A stretch of 64,000 bases of DNA from ZC4RG30 sp039932715 (GTDB lineage Bacteria; Pseudomonadota; Gammaproteobacteria; Steroidobacterales; Steroidobacteraceae), in assembly GCA_039932715.1 (NCBI GenBank), contig JBDTPN010000002.1, forward strand, positions 128,592-192,591, read 5' to 3'. Below are positions 63,961 through 64,000 of this stretch, piece by piece. A model generated the notes under the pieces. That model did no database searches, was not told where the DNA came from, and worked only from the letters and a program-made list of their open reading frames with translations. Numbering within the stretch: the stretch's first letter is position 1; each line of letters starts with the position of its first letter. Made by a program: the position numbers and the translations under genes.

Positions 63961-64000
63961 GGGGTCCCGTCCCCGTCATGGTGTGCGAGGGCCGCATGAA

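Overview
The window reads as one contiguous piece of a high-GC gammaproteobacterial chromosome, densely packed with core genes. Gene content and order (tkt-gap-pgk-pyk; queA-tgt-yajC-secD-secF; ndk-rlmN-pilW-hisS-yfgM-bamB-der; guaB and guaA) and the mpl, ETF-QO and FdxA genes fit a free-living aerobe near Xanthomonadales, Nevskiales or Steroidobacterales. That placement is inference from content and codon use. No 16S gene, integrase-flanked island, IS element or CRISPR array is present.

Layout. 1-6.6 kb: tail of an EAL-domain protein, a PIG-L deacetylase, a membrane H+-pyrophosphatase, and an ECF sigma/anti-sigma pair divergent from a secreted subtilase whose 3' end is frameshifted. 6.6-12.7 kb: PPi-type phosphofructokinase, adenylate kinase with a lysine-rich tail, RNase D, mpl, cpdA. 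12.7-18.8 kb: lower-glycolysis operon. 18.8-28.6 kb: exported peroxiredoxin, patatin, mgtE, ETF-QO, a DUF883-type protein, plsC, xerD, dsbC, fdxA, a NUDIX hydrolase and an ICMT-like protein. 28.6-30.8 kb: tRNA-Leu(CAA) and a second ECF sigma operon with an anchored partner and a PDZ protein. 30.8-37 kb: queuosine genes, SecDF-YajC and TerC. 37-41.5 kb: a branched-chain amino acid ABC transporter. 41.5-45.3 kb: an Hsp70-like ATPase followed by a TIR-transmembrane-FlgO-like-TPR protein. 45.3-49.6 kb: a 24-residue micro-ORF, a SnoaL-like protein, suhB, trmJ, a cysteine desulfurase fused to an IscU-like domain, and an IscA-type protein. 49.7-58.9 kb: the ndk-to-der core cluster, an M23 peptidase and xseA. 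59-64 kb: an AraC regulator with a YheU-like partner, a glyoxalase-fold protein, guaB and guaA.

How the genes work together. The pyrophosphatase has K+-independent determinants and the phosphofructokinase has PPi-type residues; with pyruvate kinase and the tkt-gap-pgk-pyk operon they suggest PPi-saving sugar metabolism. Envelope maintenance is strong: SecDF-YajC, YfgM, BamB, DsbC, Mpl, M23 and two ECF circuits.

The best candidate for something undescribed is the Hsp70-like/TIR-TPR pair at the end of the liv operon. Next are the desulfurase-IscU fusion, the histone-H1-like tail on adenylate kinase, and the recurrent -10-like hexamers lying 5-9 nt before start codons, which suggest leaderless transcripts. 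No stretch longer than about 300 bases lacks a gene; the largest gaps (12732-12985 and 45265-45538) are covered in the entries.
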